Assembly (NCBI RefSeq): GCF_002887815.1 | Contig: NZ_PDHO01000001.1 | Location: 186,001 to 250,000, forward strand | DNA: 64,000 nt | Source of the DNA: Mycobacterium sp. ENV421 | GTDB taxonomy: Bacteria > Actinomycetota > Actinomycetes > Mycobacteriales > Mycobacteriaceae | Direction of reading: 5' to 3' | Shown: in pieces, positions 54,362 through 63,999 of the stretch | Numbering within the stretch: the stretch's first letter is position 1 | Layout of the letters: each line of letters begins with the position of its first letter | Translations under genes and position numbers: made by a program | The notes under the pieces: model-generated | Told to the model about the DNA's origin: nothing | Database searches by the model: none | What the model saw: only the letters and a program-made list of their open reading frames with translations

Positions 54362-55221
54362 CTCTGCTGCGGGTCCTCCACCACGCCGGTGGCGCTCTGC
54401 GCCCGCTTCTCGTAGGCGGCGCGGGCCGTCGTGTCGAAGTCGAGGAACACCCGATCGGTGCCCATCTTCTTGGACAGCCAACGCCGGCCGCGGGGCGGCA
54501 GGAACATCACGGCGGTGGCCAGGAAGCGCGAGTAACCCGGAACGGAGATCGACGTCGTCGGATTGTCCAAAGCCTTGACCACAGCCGCAGCGATGTCCTC
54601 GGGCTGCACCGGCTTGGTGGCCGCGGTGGTGTGGGTGCCCGAGATCAGTTCGGTATTGGTGAATGTCGGCATGACACAACTGATCTGAACGCCCTGGGGT
54701 GCGTACTCGTCCGCCAGCCCGGTGGAGAGCCCGACCACGGCGAATTTGGTTCCGGCATAGAGGGCCTGGCCGGGCACGGCGAGCATGCCGGCCATCGAGG
54801 CGATGTTCACGATGTGACCGCTGCGGCGCCGGACCATCTCCGGCAGCACCAGGCGGCAGCCGGTCAGCACGCCATAGAAGTTGACCTCCACGGCGGTGCG
54901 TACTGCTTGATCGGAGTGGTCGAGGAACGGCCCGACCGGCATGACCCCGGCGTTGTTGATCAGCACGTCGATGTGTCCGCCGCCGTCGGCGCGGGCCTTG
55001 TCCAGGAACGTCGCGAACGATTCGGGATCACTGACGTCGAGCGGATACCCCGAGACCGGCCCGAGCTTGCTGAGCTGCGCGACGGCCGACTCCTCGAGCG
55101 TCACGTCCCGGTCGCCGATGACCACGCGCGCGCCGCGCTGCAAGAGGGCCCGTGCGGTCGCGAAACCGATGCCCCGGGCGGCGCCGGTGATCGCGATGGT
55201 CTTGCCCCGGATGTTGTCCAT
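54358..55221 (-). CDS. Short-chain dehydrogenase/reductase with C-terminal extension
   Basis: The 287-residue classical SDR has TGAARGIG (about 12-19), NNAGVMP (about 88-94), IASMAG and YAGTK (Tyr/Lys about 153-157). After the core, a 50-residue tail with FLPPRGRRWLSKKMGTD is like that of SDRs tied to membranes or to long-chain substrates. The ATG at 55221 gives MDNIRGK. It diverges from the GNAT gene. Confidence 0.86.
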   Translation of the reverse strand: MDNIRGKTIAITGAARGIGFATARALLQRGARVVIGDRDVTLEESAVAQLSKLGPVSGYPLDVSDPESFATFLDKARADGGGHIDVLINNAGVMPVGPFLDHSDQAVRTAVEVNFYGVLTGCRLVLPEMVRRRSGHIVNIASMAGMLAVPGQALYAGTKFAVVGLSTGLADEYAPQGVQISCVMPTFTNTELISGTHTTAATKPVQPEDIAAAVVKALDNPTTSISVPGYSRFLATAVMFLPPRGRRWLSKKMGTDRVFLDFDTTARAAYEKRAQSATGVVEDPQQS

Positions 55222-55274
55222 GAACCGAAACTTTACAGGTGTCAACTTTTGGGCGAAAGGGGCAGAATGGTCGC

Positions 55275-55751
55275 GTGAACGGTCTGCGCTTCGTCCCTGT
55301 CGACGAGGACGACGCGCTCGCCGCGCCGCTACTGGCCGAGCTCGCCGTCGAGTACGCCACCCGCTACGAGGCTGCCGAAACGGCGGTGGCGCGGTGGCTG
55401 CGCGACCATCCGGCCGACCAGTTCCACCCGCCGGACGGCGGCATGCTCATCGGGCTGCTCGGCGATCAGCCGGTGACCGGCGGGGCGTTCTGTCGCTTCG
55501 ACGACGACACCGCCGAACTCAAACGGATCTGGACCGACAGCCGGCATCGTCGTCAGGGCCATGCCGCCGCCCTTCTCGCCGCCCTGGAAGCCGAGATCGC
55601 CCGGCGCGGTTATCGCCGCATCTACCTCACCACCGGCAACCGGCAGCCCGAGGCCGAGGCGTTGTACGACAGCGTCGGCTACACCCGTCTGGAGCAGCCG
55701 CTGCCCAGTGACGTCGAGCAATATCCGATCGCCTTCGTGAAATCGCTGTGA
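55275..55751 (+). CDS. GNAT family N-acetyltransferase
   Basis: The 158-residue GNAT protein has the acetyl-CoA loop RRQGHAAALLAALE (about 97-110) after the strand AELKRIWTDS, and the C-terminal VGYTRLEQ. It acetylates an unknown amine. It starts at GTG 55275, 53 bp from the divergent SDR. It converges with the MBL gene, 19 bp between stops. Confidence 0.85.
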   Translation: MNGLRFVPVDEDDALAAPLLAELAVEYATRYEAAETAVARWLRDHPADQFHPPDGGMLIGLLGDQPVTGGAFCRFDDDTAELKRIWTDSRHRRQGHAAALLAALEAEIARRGYRRIYLTTGNRQPEAEALYDSVGYTRLEQPLPSDVEQYPIAFVKSL

Positions 55752-55770
55752 AGGCAGGAACGTTCGCGCG

Positions 55771-56505
55771 TCAGGTTGGTGTGGCCTGACGGGCCGCGTC
55801 CCGAACCGGACCGCGCCACAGGGCGCCGTGCCCGGGGATCAGCACATCGATGTCCAGCAACGCCAGCGCGGACAGGCTGCGCACACAACCCGCCTCGTCG
55901 TGGTTGAACACCCGGTGCAGCAACTGCGGACCCTTGGTCGGGGACAACGGGTGCCCCGTCACCAGAGCGTCGCCACTGACCAAAACGTTGTCGACGACGT
56001 ATGAGCAATGCCCGCCGGTGTGGCCAGGTGTCGGAACGGCCAGCGGCCGACCGGGCAGCGTCTCGGCGACGGCCGGCGTGAGCACACCTGCTGTCGGAAT
56101 GCCGTCGTGAATCAGCGCGCCCTTGCGCACGATGTCCAGTGACCACTTCACCCAGCGGGGCTGCCAGGCGTGCCGAACCAGATCGACCGGCGACGCCTGC
56201 TGCAGGTACTCGCGCTTGGCGTGGCCGACCTCGTCGGCGTGGCAGTAGACCGGGGTGCCATGAGTGTTGGCGAACCAGATCGCGGTGCCGAGGTGATCAA
56301 CGTGCGCGTGGGTCAGCAGGATCGCCGTCACATCCGTCGGGCCGAACCCGAGTTCCCGCAACGACGTCAGGACGTCATCGCGGCTGCCGGGGAATCCGGC
56401 ATCGATCAACATCACGCCTGCGTCGTCGGTGACGACCGTCCAATTGACCAGCGGCGTCTGCGCCATGTGCACGCGGTCGGTGATAGCGGTCAGGGCCACG
56501 GCCAT
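55771..56505 (-). CDS. Metallo-beta-lactamase fold hydrolase (Rv0406c-like)
   Basis: The 244-residue protein has the two-metal site motif THAHVDH (His66, His68, Asp70, His71), then GHTGGHCS and a C-terminal PGHG. The glyoxalase II-like layout suggests an ester or thioester hydrolase. It has no signal peptide. It diverges from fgd1 across 76 bp, the same order as Rv0406c-Rv0407, so it is a conserved neighbour of F420 metabolism with an unknown substrate. Confidence 0.88.
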   Translation of the reverse strand: MAVALTAITDRVHMAQTPLVNWTVVTDDAGVMLIDAGFPGSRDDVLTSLRELGFGPTDVTAILLTHAHVDHLGTAIWFANTHGTPVYCHADEVGHAKREYLQQASPVDLVRHAWQPRWVKWSLDIVRKGALIHDGIPTAGVLTPAVAETLPGRPLAVPTPGHTGGHCSYVVDNVLVSGDALVTGHPLSPTKGPQLLHRVFNHDEAGCVRSLSALALLDIDVLIPGHGALWRGPVRDAARQATPT

Positions 56506-56581
56506 GCCGCGAGTGTAGGCCCGCGCCCTCGACTAGGACTCGGCCGCTCGCTGTGCACCAAAGGGGAGTAGAAACGAGAGC

Positions 56582-57592
56582 GTGGCTGAACTGAAACTGG
56601 GATACAAGGCGTCGGCGGAGCAGTTCGCGCCGCGCGAGTTGGTCGAGCTGGCGGTGCTGGCCGAGGCGCACGGGATGGACAGCGCGACGGTCAGCGACCA
56701 CTTCCAGCCGTGGCGTCACGAGGGTGGGCACGCCCCCTTCTCACTGGCATGGATGACGGCGGTGGGTGAGCGCACCAAGCGGCTGGTCCTCGGAACGTCG
56801 GTGCTGACCCCCACCTTCCGGTACAACCCCGCCGTGATTGCACAGGCGTTCGCCACGATGGGGTGCCTGTACCCGGATCGCATCTTCCTCGGCGTCGGCA
56901 CCGGTGAGTCGCTCAACGAGATCGCCACCGGCTACGAGGGGGAGTGGCCGGAGTTCAAAGAGCGTTACGCCCGGCTGCGCGAGTCGGTGCGGCTGATGCG
57001 TGAGCTGTGGCTGGGCGATCGGGTTGATTTCGAGGGTGAGTACTACAAGACCAAGGGCGCCTCGATCTACGACGTGCCTGATGGTGGCATCCCGATCTAC
57101 ATCGCCGCGGGTGGCCCGCAGGTGGCCAAGTACGCCGGCCGCGCGGGTGACGGGTTCATCTGCACGTCCGGCAAGGGCGAAGAGCTCTACAAGGACAAGC
57201 TGATCCCGGCGATGAAAGAGGGTGCCGAAGCAGCGGGCAAGAACCCCGACGACATCGACCGGATGATCGAAATCAAGATCTCCTATGACACCGATCCCGA
57301 ACTGGCGCTAGAGAATACGCGGTTCTGGGCTCCCCTGTCCCTGACGGCCGAGCAGAAGACGAACATCCACGATCCGCTGGAGATGGAGAAGGCGGCCGAC
57401 GAACTGCCCATCGAGCAGGTCGCCAAGCGGTGGATCGTGGCTTCCGATCCCGACGAAGCGGTCGAAAAGGTCGGCGACTACGTCAAATACGGTCTCAACC
57501 ACCTGGTGTTCCACGCCCCGGGCCATGACCAACGCCGGTTCCTCGACTTATTCCAGAGGGATCTGGAGCCGCGGTTGCGCAAGCTTGGCTAG
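56582..57592 (+). CDS. fgd1: F420-dependent glucose-6-phosphate dehydrogenase
   Basis: The 336-residue luciferase-like TIM barrel oxidises glucose-6-phosphate with coenzyme F420, giving reduced F420 for redox and drug-activating reactions. The active-site His40 and Trp44 (SDHFQPW) are in place, and the length equals that of M. tuberculosis Fgd1. The N-terminal [11 protein letters not shown] is characteristic. The stop overlaps the stop of the opposing epimerase gene in a CTAG, marking the edge of the polysaccharide cluster. Confidence 0.97.
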   Translation: MAELKLGYKASAEQFAPRELVELAVLAEAHGMDSATVSDHFQPWRHEGGHAPFSLAWMTAVGERTKRLVLGTSVLTPTFRYNPAVIAQAFATMGCLYPDRIFLGVGTGESLNEIATGYEGEWPEFKERYARLRESVRLMRELWLGDRVDFEGEYYKTKGASIYDVPDGGIPIYIAAGGPQVAKYAGRAGDGFICTSGKGEELYKDKLIPAMKEGAEAAGKNPDDIDRMIEIKISYDTDPELALENTRFWAPLSLTAEQKTNIHDPLEMEKAADELPIEQVAKRWIVASDPDEAVEKVGDYVKYGLNHLVFHAPGHDQRRFLDLFQRDLEPRLRKLG

Positions 57593-58689
57593 GTGCGGTC
57601 CGGATTCTCGAAACCGGCAAAACGCAGCCACTTTCCGGCTGCGGTCATCAGTTCATCAAACGGCTTGAGCTGGAGGTCGGGGTACTGCTGGGCGAACTTC
57701 GTCGACGGCAATTTCCTTGCCGTTCCCTGAAGCCACCAAATCTGCTTGCTCACAGCGGGTTCGGGCGAAATCGGTTGAGGTTCGGAGATCGGCGGCGAGA
57801 ACCGATCCCGCAACGCTTGCTTGATCCGGCCTTTGGTGTCGCCGGTCATTCGACGTTTGACGGCGCGCGCGGGTGCGATGTTGAACAGCTTTTGCCGCAC
57901 CGCGGAAAGTCGGCTCTCCCGGAATGCCGAGTCGGGCAACATCCGAATCGTCGACGGATCAGCGCCGACTTCGTGGGCGACGGCGCGATAGAAATCAGCC
58001 CACGTGTGCGTCTCCGCATCAGAGATATTGAAGACACCGGAGCGGGTGTTGGGGGACTTCGCCAGTTGAACCAGATACTCCATCAGGTTGTCCACATGGA
58101 TCAGATTGCAGATCCCGCGCCCTTCGTTGAACAGATACGCTGTGCCGTCGAGCAATGCCTTGGCCGGATCGACCAACCAGCCGGCCCCCGGTCCCCAGAC
58201 CAGTCCCGGCCGGAGAATCACGACCTTCACAGGGCCTTCCGGCTGGGCGCGCAGCCACGCTTCGGCCGCCCGCTTTCCGTGGGCGTACTCCATCCAGTGC
58301 GGGCTGTCGGCGACGGAATCGTCGTTCAGCTCGGGCTCTTCGGCCCTTCCGAACACCTCAGCCGAGCTCATGTGCACGAACAGGGGAACTTCCGCCTCCT
58401 GGCATGCGGTGTACATGGCTTGCACGTCGCCGAGGATGCGCCGGTCGTCGGCCAGGGTCAGGTTCACCACCATTCCGCATCCCCGCAAAAGCGGAACAAG
58501 AGATGCCGCATCGCCGGCGTCACCGATTGCGAGCCGCGCGCCGAACCGCGCCAATCGCCCTTGACTGCGCGGCGATCGGACGATTGGAACGATCGTCAGG
58601 TCCCCGAGGAGTTCGGCACGTTCGACGAGGCGGGCACCGACGAAGCTCGCCGCGCCGACAATTGCGATGGGCATGATTGGCGTAGTCAC
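57589..58689 (-). CDS. NAD-dependent epimerase/dehydratase family protein
   Basis: The 366-residue extended SDR begins with a Rossmann motif slightly changed from GxxGxxG ([11 protein letters not shown], about 9-19) and has YAHGK (catalytic Tyr/Lys) and [12 protein letters not shown]. The last 80 residues are an unusual tail with Trp and Pro. It probably modifies a nucleotide sugar. The GTG at 58689 overlaps the stop of the oxidoreductase gene (GTGA), so they are translated together. It is the last gene of the minus-strand flippase operon. Confidence 0.85.
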   Translation of the reverse strand: MTTPIMPIAIVGAASFVGARLVERAELLGDLTIVPIVRSPRSQGRLARFGARLAIGDAGDAASLVPLLRGCGMVVNLTLADDRRILGDVQAMYTACQEAEVPLFVHMSSAEVFGRAEEPELNDDSVADSPHWMEYAHGKRAAEAWLRAQPEGPVKVVILRPGLVWGPGAGWLVDPAKALLDGTAYLFNEGRGICNLIHVDNLMEYLVQLAKSPNTRSGVFNISDAETHTWADFYRAVAHEVGADPSTIRMLPDSAFRESRLSAVRQKLFNIAPARAVKRRMTGDTKGRIKQALRDRFSPPISEPQPISPEPAVSKQIWWLQGTARKLPSTKFAQQYPDLQLKPFDELMTAAGKWLRFAGFENPDRT

Positions 58690-59771
58690 GGACGGCCCGC
58701 CTTCCAGTGCTTGGCTCGCGCGGCTGCCTGTTCGTCTTGGGGCAGCCACGAACAATCCAGTGCTTCTGCGCTTTCGTAGGCCCGCTCGATCGCGACTTGC
58801 ACACTTGCGGCCTGCATACCGGTCACGGGAAACGCTTCCCCATAGCGAATGCACCGCAGCATGGCGACCAGTTCGGCGTCAAAGCACGGACGGAGATTGC
58901 CGGGCCGGACCCGCTTCCCGCCTCCTGGCGTGAGGTCTGTGGGCCAGGAGGCCATGCTCGGGATCAGTGACCATCCGTGTGGCGTTTTGCGGCTGTAGGT
59001 ACGAAGGTCTCCGCCGTCGAGCTTCACCTCACCCAATGCGCCGCGTATCCACAGCCCGTTGTTCAACGGGTACTCCCAGCTGACCTGCATGATGCCGCGT
59101 GCGCGCGGAAATGTCAGTTCCAGAAGCGAATTCGTCTCCACGCCGTTGTCCAGGCTGTCGTCGAACGAGCGAGTGACCACCGGGTCGCCGAAAATCCAGG
59201 TCAACAGGTCCAGCATGTGTACACCGATATCCAGCAGCGCGCCGCCGCCTGCTCGTTCACGCCGGAACGCCGCATCGGTAGCCGCCTGCCAGCCGTAGGT
59301 ATTTCCCTCGCGGTAGGTGAACTCGAGCTCGTCACCGAGCTCGCCGCTCGCGACAAGCTGTGCGACGTCAGCGAAGTTCGAGTAGAACCGACGGGGGTAT
59401 GCCACCCCCAGCACCCGGTCGGCTTTTGTGGCCGCGGCGTTCATCCGATCCGCATCGGCCACCGTCGTCGTCATCGGCTTCTCGCAGAGGACGTGACAAC
59501 CGTGTTCGAATGCCACACACGCATGCTCGGCATGGAAGCCGGGCGGTGAGGCGACGATGGCGAGGTCATACGCAGCGTCCCGAAACGCTGCCTCGCAATC
59601 CGGGTACGGCCGCGCCCGTTTGAACTTCGCCGCGATCTGGCGTGCTCGTGATTGGTTGGGGTCAACGACGCCCAGGACCTCGATGGCCTTGGCCTTTTCC
59701 AGCCGACGCAGAGGAGGTCGGTAATGCTCCCCGACCACTGCTCCTGCGCCGATCAAGAGGACTCTGATCAT
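58686..59771 (-). CDS. Gfo/Idh/MocA family oxidoreductase
   Basis: The 361-residue protein has the N-terminal Rossmann fold (LIGAGAVVGEHY, about 6-17), the conserved EKP in HVLCEKPMTTT (about 93-103) and a C-terminal half with GGGALLDIGVHMLDLL, where the DxGxH residues sit in the active site. Such enzymes oxidise or reduce sugars or nucleotide sugars with NAD(P). A GGGGAGAGG ribosome site precedes the ATG. The neighbours place it in sugar precursor synthesis. Confidence 0.9.
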   Translation of the reverse strand: MIRVLLIGAGAVVGEHYRPPLRRLEKAKAIEVLGVVDPNQSRARQIAAKFKRARPYPDCEAAFRDAAYDLAIVASPPGFHAEHACVAFEHGCHVLCEKPMTTTVADADRMNAAATKADRVLGVAYPRRFYSNFADVAQLVASGELGDELEFTYREGNTYGWQAATDAAFRRERAGGGALLDIGVHMLDLLTWIFGDPVVTRSFDDSLDNGVETNSLLELTFPRARGIMQVSWEYPLNNGLWIRGALGEVKLDGGDLRTYSRKTPHGWSLIPSMASWPTDLTPGGGKRVRPGNLRPCFDAELVAMLRCIRYGEAFPVTGMQAASVQVAIERAYESAEALDCSWLPQDEQAAARAKHWKAGRP

Positions 59772-59843
59772 CGACAGCCTCTCCCCCCACCAACAGGCCC
59801 AGTTTCGCGGGTCAAGCCTAGTACCTCGGGCACTCGCGTATGG

Positions 59844-61385
59844 TCAGTCCCGCTCTGCGCGCTCTGTTGTGGGCGGCGACGACAACGGCCCCAAGATGAG
59901 AGAGGCCAGTGGCTTCGCGCGGGCAGGAACTCGCGAGAGAAGTCGACTCGCGAGCTCGGGATCAACCAGTCGCATCACACCGAACAAGCGCAAGGCGACC
60001 AGGTACGTGATGACCGCGGCGGGTGTGGCGATCACCAATGACCAGGCCCCCCCGATGTTTACGACGACGCCATAAGCGACCGCGCCCTGCGCCACTGCGG
60101 CAAGTGCGATCACTCCCAATGCGCGATAGGGCGGATGGAATCCCAATTGAACAGCTGCGCAGACTATTTCGATAGCAATGACCAAAACCATGACGATTCC
60201 ACGAGACCAGGCCGCCCCCATCAGCCCGTAGTGGGGTATCAACACAAAGCCCAGCAAAACCACGCCGGCCAGGCCAACCGCATTGGATACCAACAGGATT
60301 CGGGTCTTACCCAGGCTCAGGATGAGCTGCAGAGTGGTGCCGCCCAGACTGCTGAATGCCAGGGCGATGAGCAGTATTGACGCAACGGGGGCGGCGTCGG
60401 CGAAATCGGCACCGAAAATGAAGGGTATCAAGGCCGGTGCGATCGCCGCGAGACCCAGGCACAGTGGCAACATCAGCATGGCCATCAGCGCCGTCATGGT
60501 TTTGTAGAGGCTCATCATGCGGTCGTGGGCGCCCTGGCCGCTCTGCTCGCTGAAACGTGGCAAGAGGGCCGAGAGTAGGAGCTGTGGCAGCTGTGCCGCT
60601 ATCTCGGCCACGGTCAGTGCCACTGCGAACAAGCCGACAGCCGCGAGGGTGGCGTAGTGCTCCAGGAAGATGATCTGGGTTCGGCCGAACACGAGATTGC
60701 CGATGATGGCGATCGTCCAACTGACCATCGTGAACCCGACGAGTTCTCGCCTGAGCCCGCGATCGACTCGAGGCTTCTTCCGCAGCTGCGGGAAGACTCG
60801 GCTGGCCGGCACGATGGTGCCGGCGATGTTGCCTGCCAGCGTGCCGGGAATACCGAAAAGCCAGGCGCCCACGACGGTCGTCGTAACGCGTAGCAATGCC
60901 GAGAGCGTGGAGACCCGTGCGAGCTTGTCGAATCGCTGTTCGCCCCTCAGATTGAACAGATACAAGTCGGACATTCGCCAGCAGATGAACCAGGTCAACG
61001 CGACGACGATCACGATGATTTGCGCTTGCTCAGAACTTCCTCGGAGCGCGCCTCTGCCAGGCCCGTCAAGCCAGAGGAACAACACCACACCGACCACGAG
61101 CGCGACCACCATCGACAGCCGGGTGATCGCCCCGATGAGGCCATCGACCTCATCATTTCGGTCTGCCGCGCGGAGGTTCGGGATGAAGCGCTGCTGCACG
61201 ACATCGCTTCCCATGGTGGCGACCGCTATAGCGACCGTGACGCACCAGATGACGTACGCGACGACGCCGAGATCGTCGGGCCCCAGCAGCCGCGCCGCGA
61301 TCGCGCTGCCGACGAAACCGGAAAGCGTGATGGCGGCGCCCGACAGGGCGCCAAGAATGGTATTGCGGGCAAAAGTCGGCGCCAT
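59844..61385 (-). CDS. Oligosaccharide flippase (Wzx/MviN-like)
   Basis: The 513-residue protein has 12-14 membrane helices and the polysaccharide-synthesis/MOP flippase pattern (NTILGALSGAAITLSGFVGS at the start, GPDDLGVVAYV near residue 36). It would move lipid-linked oligosaccharides across the membrane. GAGGTAG precedes the ATG. It leads the minus-strand operon with the oxidoreductase and epimerase, and diverges from the amidotransferase gene. Confidence 0.9.
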   Translation of the reverse strand: MAPTFARNTILGALSGAAITLSGFVGSAIAARLLGPDDLGVVAYVIWCVTVAIAVATMGSDVVQQRFIPNLRAADRNDEVDGLIGAITRLSMVVALVVGVVLFLWLDGPGRGALRGSSEQAQIIVIVVALTWFICWRMSDLYLFNLRGEQRFDKLARVSTLSALLRVTTTVVGAWLFGIPGTLAGNIAGTIVPASRVFPQLRKKPRVDRGLRRELVGFTMVSWTIAIIGNLVFGRTQIIFLEHYATLAAVGLFAVALTVAEIAAQLPQLLLSALLPRFSEQSGQGAHDRMMSLYKTMTALMAMLMLPLCLGLAAIAPALIPFIFGADFADAAPVASILLIALAFSSLGGTTLQLILSLGKTRILLVSNAVGLAGVVLLGFVLIPHYGLMGAAWSRGIVMVLVIAIEIVCAAVQLGFHPPYRALGVIALAAVAQGAVAYGVVVNIGGAWSLVIATPAAVITYLVALRLFGVMRLVDPELASRLLSRVPARAKPLASLILGPLSSPPTTERAERD

Positions 61386-61753
61386 CTACCTCATTCCCCT
61401 AATGACACATGCCGCATTCGACGCGACGCACGGCGATCATGTTGCTACCTCCGCGATTTCGCCGATGCCCCCATCGATGACTCCCTCAACGCTGTTGAGA
61501 TCGGAACGAGAGAGCCGCCAGCTGTGCCCAAGATATCGCGACGGTGCCCATGGCACCGGCATGATCGCAGATTCGGCGGCGCGCGTTGAGCCCTTGGCGC
61601 CCAGATCCCGCGGCTAGACTTCGGAAGGGCGAACACACGAGATCTGCCGCCACATGTGGGTTTCGTGAATATGTATTGAGGGGGGAAATTGGCGGCCGCG
61701 ACCAAGACGAGTCTGATCGGATCTTTCAACCCTGCGATACGCGTGATTTTTCC
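61386..61753. other. Divergent intergenic region of the polysaccharide cluster
   Basis: This 368-bp stretch separates the flippase and amidotransferase starts and is less GC-rich than its surroundings. It contains the perfect palindrome CCACATGTGG (61650-61659) about 95 bp before the amidotransferase start and an AT-rich run at 61665-61677 that could be a -10 region. No gene with normal codon use was found in it, although open frames cross it on both strands. Confidence 0.5.
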
Positions 61754-63592
61754 GTGTGCGGGATAGCCGGAATCCGCCGGTTTGACGGGCAGCCCGTCGA
61801 TCGGGAGACGCTGGAGCGCATGGCCGCGACCATTCGTCATCGCGGCCCGGATGCGATGGGTTTTTGGCTGGACGGTCCCATCGGGTTGGCGCATACCAGG
61901 CTGTCCATCATCGACCTGCAAGGCTCCCAACAGCCGATGGTCGACGCCGGGGGACAGCGGCACCTCGTGTTCAACGGCGAAATTCTGAACTATCAAGAGC
62001 TGCGCGCCGAGTTGTCCTACCCGTTTCAGACGCACGGCGATACCGAGACGCTGCTCGCTGTCTACGATAAATACGGCCCGGCGGGAGTGAATCGCCTGCG
62101 AGGCCAGTTCGCCTATGCGATCTATGACGCCACTACCGGCGAAACTCACCTATTTCGGGATCGTCTAGGAGTTCTGCCGCTCTATTACTACGCGGATGAC
62201 CATCTTTTCGCCTTCGGCTCTGAGATCAAGGCACTGTTGCCGGTCATCAATGGGCCCTCGGTGGACGACGACAGTCTGAACGACTACCTGGCGCATCGGT
62301 CGGTACCTGCGCCTCACACACTCATCAGAGGTGTGCGAAAGCTTCCCGCCGGCCATCACCTCGTCGTCGCACGTGACGGCACCACCCGGGTGTCGGCCTA
62401 TTGGGAGTTGGCCGCCCGGGCTTCGGGCCGGAAGGTCACTGCTGAGGAGGCGGTCGATCTCGTCGACCAGGCGCTCAGAACGTCCGTCCGTGACAACCTC
62501 GTCGCTGACGTACCGGTGGGCATCTACCTCTCGGGCGGCGTCGACAGCAGCCTGTTGACCGCCATGACCCGCCGCGAGAATCCCGGGCAGTTGCTGCACA
62601 CGTTCGGGGCGAGTTTCGGCGACGAACGCTATGACGAGACGGTCTGGGCCCGAAAAGTGGCCGAGCTCAACGGAACAACCCACCACAACGTCGTTGTCAC
62701 CGCCGACGACTTCATGAGCAACTGGTCGAAGCTGAGTTGGCAACGGGACGGGCCGCTTTCCGAGCCTGCGGATGTGGCGGTGTATCGGTTGGCGCAACTC
62801 GCGCGCGAACAGGTCAAGGTCGTTTTGAGCGGCGAGGGGAGCGACGAACTGTTCGCCGGGTATCCCAAGTACACGTTCGCCGGCGCAACCCGCTGGCTCG
62901 GGGCGATTCCCTCGCTCGGGCTCCTCGGCCGCCTGGAGAAGGCACTGCCCGCGAGCAAGGCTCGTCTCCGGATCGCGATGCGCGCCATGGACGAGAGCAC
63001 CTACGACGAGCGGCTGCGGGGCTGGTTTGCGCCATTTACCGTGGCCGAACGCAGCCGAATGACCGGTCGCCAGTCACTGCGCGGCGCACCCGCCGCGTAC
63101 AGCAGGGGGCGTGGCGACGCATTGCGCCGCATGCTCTACGCCGACACTCTGGTCTGGCTTGCCGAGAATCTGCTCGAGCGGGGCGACCGGATGTCGATGG
63201 CCGCGTCACTCGAAACGCGCCCGCCCTTCCTCGACCATCGTCTGGTAGATCTCGCGTTCGACCTACCGAGCAGCGTCAAAATCCGTGACCGCAAGACGAA
63301 GTGGGTGGTCAAGCAAGTCGCGCATCGCTACCTGCCTGCCGAGATCGTCGATCGCCGGAAGGTCGGTTTCAAAGTCCCGCTGGACCGTTGGTTCCGGCAT
63401 GGCCTGCGGGACATGGCATTCGACCTGCTGACCGGACCGTCGTCTTATGTCGGGAACAACTTCGACAGTGCGATCGTGTCCGGACTGCTGAGCGACCATG
63501 CGAAAGGTGTCAGCGACGAAGAGTCGCGCATCTGGACCTTGCTGTCGCTGGAAGTGTGGCATCGGGAGTTCGTCGCGCGGACGCTCTCCTAG
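61754..63592 (+). CDS. AsnB-type glutamine-hydrolysing amidotransferase
   Basis: The 612-residue protein starts MCGIAG, placing the nucleophile Cys2 of class II glutaminases at the N-terminus once Met is removed. This fixes the start at GTG 61754 although the open frame continues to 61586. The glutaminase domain spans about 1-200 (RHRGPD, FNGEILNY) and the AMP-forming synthetase domain about 215-590, with the pyrophosphate loop SGGVDSS near residue 260 and SGEGSDELFAGYPKY. In a sugar cluster it probably amidates a uronic acid or an amino-acid substituent rather than making free asparagine. Confidence 0.92.
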   Translation: MCGIAGIRRFDGQPVDRETLERMAATIRHRGPDAMGFWLDGPIGLAHTRLSIIDLQGSQQPMVDAGGQRHLVFNGEILNYQELRAELSYPFQTHGDTETLLAVYDKYGPAGVNRLRGQFAYAIYDATTGETHLFRDRLGVLPLYYYADDHLFAFGSEIKALLPVINGPSVDDDSLNDYLAHRSVPAPHTLIRGVRKLPAGHHLVVARDGTTRVSAYWELAARASGRKVTAEEAVDLVDQALRTSVRDNLVADVPVGIYLSGGVDSSLLTAMTRRENPGQLLHTFGASFGDERYDETVWARKVAELNGTTHHNVVVTADDFMSNWSKLSWQRDGPLSEPADVAVYRLAQLAREQVKVVLSGEGSDELFAGYPKYTFAGATRWLGAIPSLGLLGRLEKALPASKARLRIAMRAMDESTYDERLRGWFAPFTVAERSRMTGRQSLRGAPAAYSRGRGDALRRMLYADTLVWLAENLLERGDRMSMAASLETRPPFLDHRLVDLAFDLPSSVKIRDRKTKWVVKQVAHRYLPAEIVDRRKVGFKVPLDRWFRHGLRDMAFDLLTGPSSYVGNNFDSAIVSGLLSDHAKGVSDEESRIWTLLSLEVWHREFVARTLS

Positions 63593-63597
63593 CTGGT

Positions 63598-63999
63598 TCA
63601 CGGGTATCCCTCGACCTGATAATTGAACAGCCCCGCAAACTGTCCGCACGCATAGAACAGGCTGAAGTACGGTCGTGCCTGGATGCCACGGCGTCTGGCC
63701 AACCCCACCGGAATGAACACGAGTCCATACACCGCGCTCCGGACGGCCCTTCCCAGTGCCGCGAACAGCGCGTCATGATGCTTGCGTAGCACGCGAATCT
63801 CGTTGGCGCCCTCGCGAATCGCGCGGCGACGCACCCAACGCAACGTCTGCCTGTTACTCGGCACCTCTTCGTGCACGATTGCTTCGGCGCAGAAGAGCAT
63901 GGTCGCGCCCGCCAATCGGATCCCGTAGAAGAAGTCGGTGTCCTCACCGCCCGTCTTCGAGAACGCCGGGTCGAAGCGGGGCGAGCCGGCGCGAACCCA
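63598..63999 (-). CDS. Family 2 glycosyltransferase, C-terminal part
   Basis: The frame runs off the right edge, and about 133 C-terminal residues are visible. GGEDTDFFYGIRLAGA matches the ED-containing motif of GT2 enzymes, followed by HEEVPSNRQTLRWVRRRAI and a hydrophobic C-terminal helix region (YGLVFIPVGLA). It would add a sugar to a lipid-linked chain. It converges with the amidotransferase gene, with 5 bp between stops. Confidence 0.82.
   Translation of the reverse strand, partial: WVRAGSPRFDPAFSKTGGEDTDFFYGIRLAGATMLFCAEAIVHEEVPSNRQTLRWVRRRAIREGANEIRVLRKHHDALFAALGRAVRSAVYGLVFIPVGLARRRGIQARPYFSLFYACGQFAGLFNYQVEGYP

Noticed and set aside
61586..61753. 56-codon N-terminal extension of the amidotransferase
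   Set aside because: Class II glutaminases need Cys right after the starting Met; MCGIAG at 61754 supplies it, and the extension has poor codon use.
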